64,000 nt of DNA from Punctularia strigosozonata HHB-11173 SS5 (taxonomy: Eukaryota; Basidiomycota; Agaricomycetes; Corticiales; Punctulariaceae): the NCBI RefSeq assembly GCF_000264995.1, contig NW_006767438.1, positions 62,001-126,000 of the forward strand, read 5' to 3'. A model generated the notes under the pieces. The model made no database searches. It saw only the letters and a list, made by a program, of their open reading frames with translations, and was not told the origin of the DNA. Position 1 is the first letter of the stretch. Every line of letters begins with the position of its first letter. The translations under genes were made by a program, and so were the position numbers. Of this stretch, positions 59,648 through 64,000 are shown piece after piece.

Positions 59648-61133
59648 CTACTGCGACGGACGGATAGCCTGAACCTGCGGGTCCTTGTCCAAGTGCGCGT
59701 TGGCGTATATGAACGGCGCGTAGCTGGTGCCGTCGCCCTATAGAATGACGGCGTGAGATCGCGTCGGAAGGAAGGCGACGAGGGGGAAAGATGTGCTCAC
59801 GATCATGGTGTTCGGGAACCCAGGGTCCAACGGCACGATGCTCTCGAGGTACTGCAGGTGCTCGGGCTTGAGCGTGATGCTGAGCGCCTCGATGTTCTGG
59901 TGCAGGTGCTCGATCTTCCGTCCGCCGACGATGGGAAACACGTGCGGCGTCTTCTGCATCAGGTACGCGATCGCCACTGCACCGCGATCGAAGACGAGCG
60001 GATATCATCAGCACACGCGCGAGCGCGAGACGGGCGAGGGTCCGACTGACCTGCGGTGATGTGTTTCGCGCCGACTTCGGCCGCGACCTTCTCGAGCGCC
60101 TTGCACACCTTCTTCTCGTCCTCGGTCCGCTCCCAGTTGGGGTTGAACGTCGTCCGGCCCTTCTCGCCCGTCTGCCTCCGCCGCTCCTCCTCCTCGTCCG
60201 TGCGGATCTTACCGCCGGCGACCACGTTCCACGGCGCGAGCGCGAGGCCCTCGGAGCGTGCCATGGGGATGATATCGCGCTCGAACGAGCGCTCCATCAC
60301 GTTCCACGCGCCCTGGTAGATCACGAACGGCGTCTTGCCGTGATCACGCGCGTACTGGTTCGCCTTGGACACCACCCACGCCGGCGTGTCGGAAACACCC
60401 TGCATCGTCCCGACGCACGTCAGCGTTCGACTCTCATCTTTTTTTCCAACCTCCGACGCGGAGGAGTCGGGAACACGTACCAGGTAGAGGACCTTGCCGG
60501 CGAGGACGAGGGCGTGGAGGCCGTTCATGACCTCCTCCACGCTGGTGTCCCAGTCCCACCAGTGCACGTAGAGGATGTCGATGTACGACGTGCGGAGCTT
60601 CTTGAGCGAGGCCTCGACCGAGATGTGCATCGACTTGACGTTGTTGCCAATGTAGTTGACCTTCTGCTGGATCGTGTCGCTGCGGAGCTTGAACGGCGAC
60701 GTGTACTAGTGCGGCAAGTAAAATCAGTATTCCATCCGATTGCGAGTAGGCTAGGAGTTGGTACCTTGGTGGCAATGACGAGCTGGTCGCGGATGCCCCT
60801 CTTCTCCGCCCACGCTCCGATAATCTCTTCGGATCGCTCGTCCTGGCTGGAATATAACGAGTCAGCACCGATGATCGCCAAGCGTCGCGCACGAATGAAC
60901 ACCGACTAGTTGTTCGCCGTGTCGATGAAGTTTCCGCCCGCGTCAAAGAACGCGTCCAAGAGCGCGATCGACGACTTCTCGTCCATGGCTCCCATTCCGA
61001 CGTCGTGCCACTTGTCGCCGATGTTCATCGCGCCGAGCTGGAACGGCGAGACGTGGACGCCCGCGATCGGGGACAGGCGGCGGTAGCGGCCGAGGTTGGT
61101 GGGGGGCGCAGGGGCGGGCTTGAAGAGAGACAT
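59648..61133 (-). CDS. aldo-keto reductase, aryl-alcohol dehydrogenase type (copy B)
   Basis: Tandem relative of copy A with the same order of blocks: [49 protein letters not shown] (Asp, with Tyr across the intron), VIATK (Lys), [20 protein letters not shown] (His), [57 protein letters not shown], and the end [13 protein letters not shown]. Exon 1 is 61133-60907. The coding DNA of copy B has more G and C at third positions than copy A, so the two have drifted or differ in expression. Substrate is not known. It is divergent from the membrane protein gene at 61836. Confidence 0.9.
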
Positions 61134-61835
61134 GGCGGGTGTTGACGTTGGTGTTGGTGCTGGTATGTAGTGCTAAGTGGGATCCGCCTCGAGCGAGCGG
61201 TAGAGACGACGATCGGTACGATGCCCTTTTATCATGTTCGAAAAAGGGCTGGCGTCATTGCAACGGTGACATTTAGTCATGATAGTGGGTAGTGAGACTT
61301 TTGACCCACCCAAATGGACTCTGGCCGTGCACACGTATCGAGTCCGGCAGCCTCGCGAGTTCACGTCTGCCGTGCATGTTCGTTCGCAGCTGTTCGCAGG
61401 GAACGAAGACAGGGTCCGTATTACAGCAGATTGCATATCGATAGAGCGTTCAATAAAGTCTGTGGTCGCCATGGATCAGCTCAAGAAGGGTCGGTCAAGC
61501 TCGCCGGTGGAGCATCAGGCAATGGAAACACTGAACTGCGCTGAAATACAGCTGAAATACAGCAGAAAATCAGTGCCCATGAGGCATCTGCATTACCGAA
61601 GCACGTCGGTTGCAGAGCTTCGTGAGGGACAGGATTTTTCGAGCGCTCTATCGATATGCACTTGCTGTAGTCATACACGCGTCCGGCAGAGCGGGCACAG
61701 CCACATCCTCGTCCTGGCAGAGTCCCTCGATGCAGCCCGACTCGAATGTCGTGAACAGCGACGACGGCACCCGCAGCGCATTCACTCGGATATCATGGGT
61801 ACCCGTTTCCCTGGTGAGTATGTAACACATTGACG
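61134..61835. promoter_or_regulatory. divergent promoter region
   Basis: It lies between the starts of reductase copy B and the gene at 61836. A short direct repeat, CTGAAATACAG twice in a row, lies near 61545. No gene is supported here. Confidence 0.4.
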
Positions 61836-62966
61836 ATGTGGACGCTCTTCTCTTACCGGGCTGCGAAGGCCGCGGTGACGGTCGCCTCCATCGCCTTGGA
61901 CGTCTTCCACTTTCGACGACATAAACCCGGCCGGTCACGCTCGCTCAAGCCAGGCCCGGGGGATGCGTCTGGCTCCTCGTTGCGGACTCCGGGCTCTGCC
62001 CCGTCGCTCAAACACCTAGGAAAGCGGCCCGCCATGCAGCAGCAGACGCGACGGAGTATCGGCGGCAGCGCCCCTCCACCGCGCAGGACAACCTCTGTCC
62101 GTCCACGTGCGGCACCCAAGGCTTCACCTGCCTCCGCGCCTCCACCACCGATACCTGCACCCGCCCCCCTCGCGACCGGCTCTCGCTTGAGCTGGCAGGG
62201 ACTGAACTCGACGTGGAAATCGCTGCTGTACCACGCGGACGACCAGCCCGGACCGGCGCACGTCGACCCGACGCTCAACAACTACTTTGGCGCCTTCAAG
62301 GCCTTTGGGATCGCGACCGCCGCCGTGTCGCTGACGGCCGCGATCGGCGTCGTGGGCGTGATGAACGCGCTCGGCGTGCACGACGTGCGTGAAAAATAAT
62401 GATGCTCGCGATCACGTCGCCAGAAAGCTGACCGGCATCTCGGAATTCGATAGACGGAAGAGTTTGCGGAAGAGATGCGATCCAGGCTGCTGAAGGCCAT
62501 GCCCGCCCTAGCCGAACGCTTGCATCGCTTACCGGATCCGGAGACGGACGACAAGCCTCTCAAGCCTCTCTTCCGGTCCCCAACCATGACCGAAGGCCGA
62601 CGCGAAGGTGGCCCTACGCCGTCTTCGAGTGATCTACCCGCTGTTGTATCTGCCAGTCAACCTATCGTATACTCTGCCACCTCGGAGGACGACGTTACCT
62701 CCCTGAAGGTCTCGTCGTGGATGTCCTGGCGGCCGTGGAAGACGACCGATCGCTCGTCAAGCTCGGCGTCAGTTGTCTCGCCCAATTCAACAGAGGAGGT
62801 CGTCGACAGACGAAACCCACCACAGGAGCCTTGGACGTGGGCAGCTGCCGAGGCGCGGCTCACAGAGGCCTTCCAGCGCGGTGGCTTATCAGCCTGGGCG
62901 GACGCCGTCAAACGCGAGGCCGACGCTGAAGGCAGGCTCGAGCGGCGCAAGAGGGGTCTCGAATAG
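61836..62966 (+). CDS. uncharacterised single-helix membrane protein
   Basis: Function unknown to me. Two exons (61836-62384, 62454-62966) give 353 residues. The N-terminal 110 residues are basic and rich in P, A, R and S (MWTLFSYRAAKAAVTVASIA at the start, RRHKPGRSRSLKPG later), which could be a mitochondrial targeting sequence or a disordered region. Then comes a compact conserved-looking block: LSWQGLNSTWKSLLYHADDQ, DPTLNNYFGAFKAFGIATAA and the helix AVSLTAAIGVVGVMNALGVH, followed by DTEEFAEEMRSRLLKAMPAL. The tail is polar, with repeated W (SWMSWRPWKT, PWTWAAAEARL). The block around the helix gives the impression of a basidiomycete family, but I cannot name it. Confidence 0.75.
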
Positions 62967-63198
62967 ATTTCACAATCTATAGCGGCATATCCGGGCCCTC
63001 CCTCTGCTTCTGGCTTATCTGGTAGATCGAGTCGTATACATTCCATGGAAGTCGGTCGCCATGTATGGTACATTGGTTTTTGTCTGTTGAAAATTCACGA
63101 GGGAGGCAGACGACGGCATAGGAAGCGATCGAGGCTTTTTTTTTATTTTAGCGAAGTCCGTTTCTCCAGAACGAGCTGCAACACCCTTGCGGACTATT

Positions 63199-64000
63199 TC
63201 AGTCCGTCTCCCCGAGGATGAGCTGCAACCCCCTCGCGCCCCTAGGCACGAATCTACAGTTGAACGATTCTGGATGGCTGTTGGCGGCATTTGCACTCAA
63301 TCGCGCGAAGGGAACAATGTCACGGATGAACCCACGTCATGAAACCATCCGTGAACCGCTCCTGCACCGGAATCGGCTTTCCCGCTTCATCCAAAGCAGG
63401 GGATATATCGAAGCACGCCAAGATCGAGGCGATAGTGACAAACAATGTGTTGTTGGCCATGTATCGTCCGGGACAGATCCTATAACCATGATATCCAGTG
63501 ATAGCAGCGTGATTCGTGAATATGATCTTACCTCCTACCGTAGCCAAATGCTCCACGCGGGAAGCCGGGAGGAACGTCCTGAAGATTTGGTCGCAGGAAT
63601 CGATCGGGGTTGAACGCGTCCACATCTTGTCCGTACGTGTCCTTGTCTCGGAATATAGCCCTGATGTTCAAGCGACCTTGACGGGACACCGACACCCAAG
63701 ATTCCAATGCACTACTCACCATACATTAGGGATCAGTGTCGCGCCTTTGGGGATAGTGTACCCCCGATAGATGATGTCCTCCGATGCGGTATGCTCCTGC
63801 CCAAGCGGTCCCACAGGCGCCCAACGATGCACCTCATTGATAAGCCGATTTGTGTAGGGCAAGTTGTGTCGGTCCTCGAACTGCGGTAGTCGCTCCGAGC
63901 CGACGATCTCGTCGATTTCCGCCTGCGCGCGGCGTTGTGTGTCAGGGTACAGCAGCATCGCAAGTACAAATGTGTGGAGCACGTTGGCGGTCTATGAAGA
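63199..64000 (-). CDS. cytochrome P450, C-terminal part, start beyond the window
   Basis: A haem-thiolate monooxygenase. Exons from the window edge to 63720, then 63660-63532, 63479-63324 and 63277-63199. The visible part starts in the I-to-K helix region (TFVLAMLLYPDTQRRAQAEI). The K-helix ExxR is EVHR in LINEVHRWAPV, followed by YRGYTIPKGATLIPNVW, the PERF-like FNPDRFLRP, and the haem loop FGYGRRICPGRYMA, split by an intron after the second R. The end is FNCRFVPRGARGLQLILGE. The style of the motifs fits the basidiomycete families related to O-methylsterigmatocystin oxidoreductases. Membrane anchor and oxygen-binding motif lie outside the window. Confidence 0.9.

Noticed and set aside
61540-61572. 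Short repeat of CTGAAATACAG as a possible regulatory array or repeat cluster
   Set aside because: Only two adjacent copies; too short to call more than a chance duplication.
1-64000. tRNA, rRNA, CRISPR arrays, retroelement or virus-like remnants
   Set aside because: I looked for tRNA B-box patterns, repeat-spacer arrays, long terminal repeats and reverse transcriptase or integrase motifs and saw none that I could support by eye; a profile scan would settle it.

Overview
The window looks like nuclear DNA from a mushroom-forming basidiomycete (Agaricomycetes). Genes are split by many short introns of about 50-70 nt with GTRNGT donors and CTNAY-type branch sites. Coding DNA is GC-rich, genes lie on both strands, and several families are typical of this group (DUF6535 and DUF3433 membrane proteins, a terphenylquinone-type A-T-TE synthetase, F-box paralogues). 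I saw no rRNA, tRNA, CRISPR array or virus-like element. Exon joints were chosen by hand from splice signals and reading phase; for most genes the exon lengths sum to a whole number of codons.

Left part (1-19 kb): a partial DUF6535 membrane protein, a secreted peptide N-glycosidase A with two micro-exons, a plant-type O-methyltransferase, a hemerythrin-like protein divergent from a seven-helix membrane protein, about 4 kb without a resolvable gene, then the most striking gene: an NRPS-like adenylation-thiolation-thioesterase synthetase fused to a C-terminal 2-oxoglutarate/Fe(II) dioxygenase domain. With the O-methyltransferase it may be the core of an aromatic pigment locus (inference).

Middle (19-37 kb): tRNA ligase TRL1, a DUF3433 membrane protein, a UVRAG/Atg14-type subunit of the Vps34 lipid kinase complex, a membrane-anchored von Willebrand A protein, a GPI-anchored GH16 glucanase, an F-box pseudogene carrying a 241-bp TA-flanked inverted-repeat element with its own splice signals, and two related double-psi beta-barrel secreted proteins, one intact and one decayed.

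Right part (37-64 kb): a 1246-residue protein with six cysteine knuckles, a roadblock-type dynein light chain, a small Zn2Cys6 factor, VPS29, MDM35, the beta subunit of methylcrotonyl-CoA carboxylase (16 exons), checkpoint clamp subunit HUS1 overlapping a convergent F-box gene, two tandem aldo-keto reductases, an uncharacterised membrane protein and the 3' part of a cytochrome P450.

Housekeeping genes (TRL1, VPS29, MDM35, MCC beta, HUS1, roadblock) are interleaved with secreted, membrane and metabolic genes, so this is not one tight cluster. The features most worth follow-up are the synthetase-dioxygenase fusion, the introner-like element, the six-knuckle protein and the membrane-anchored vWA protein.
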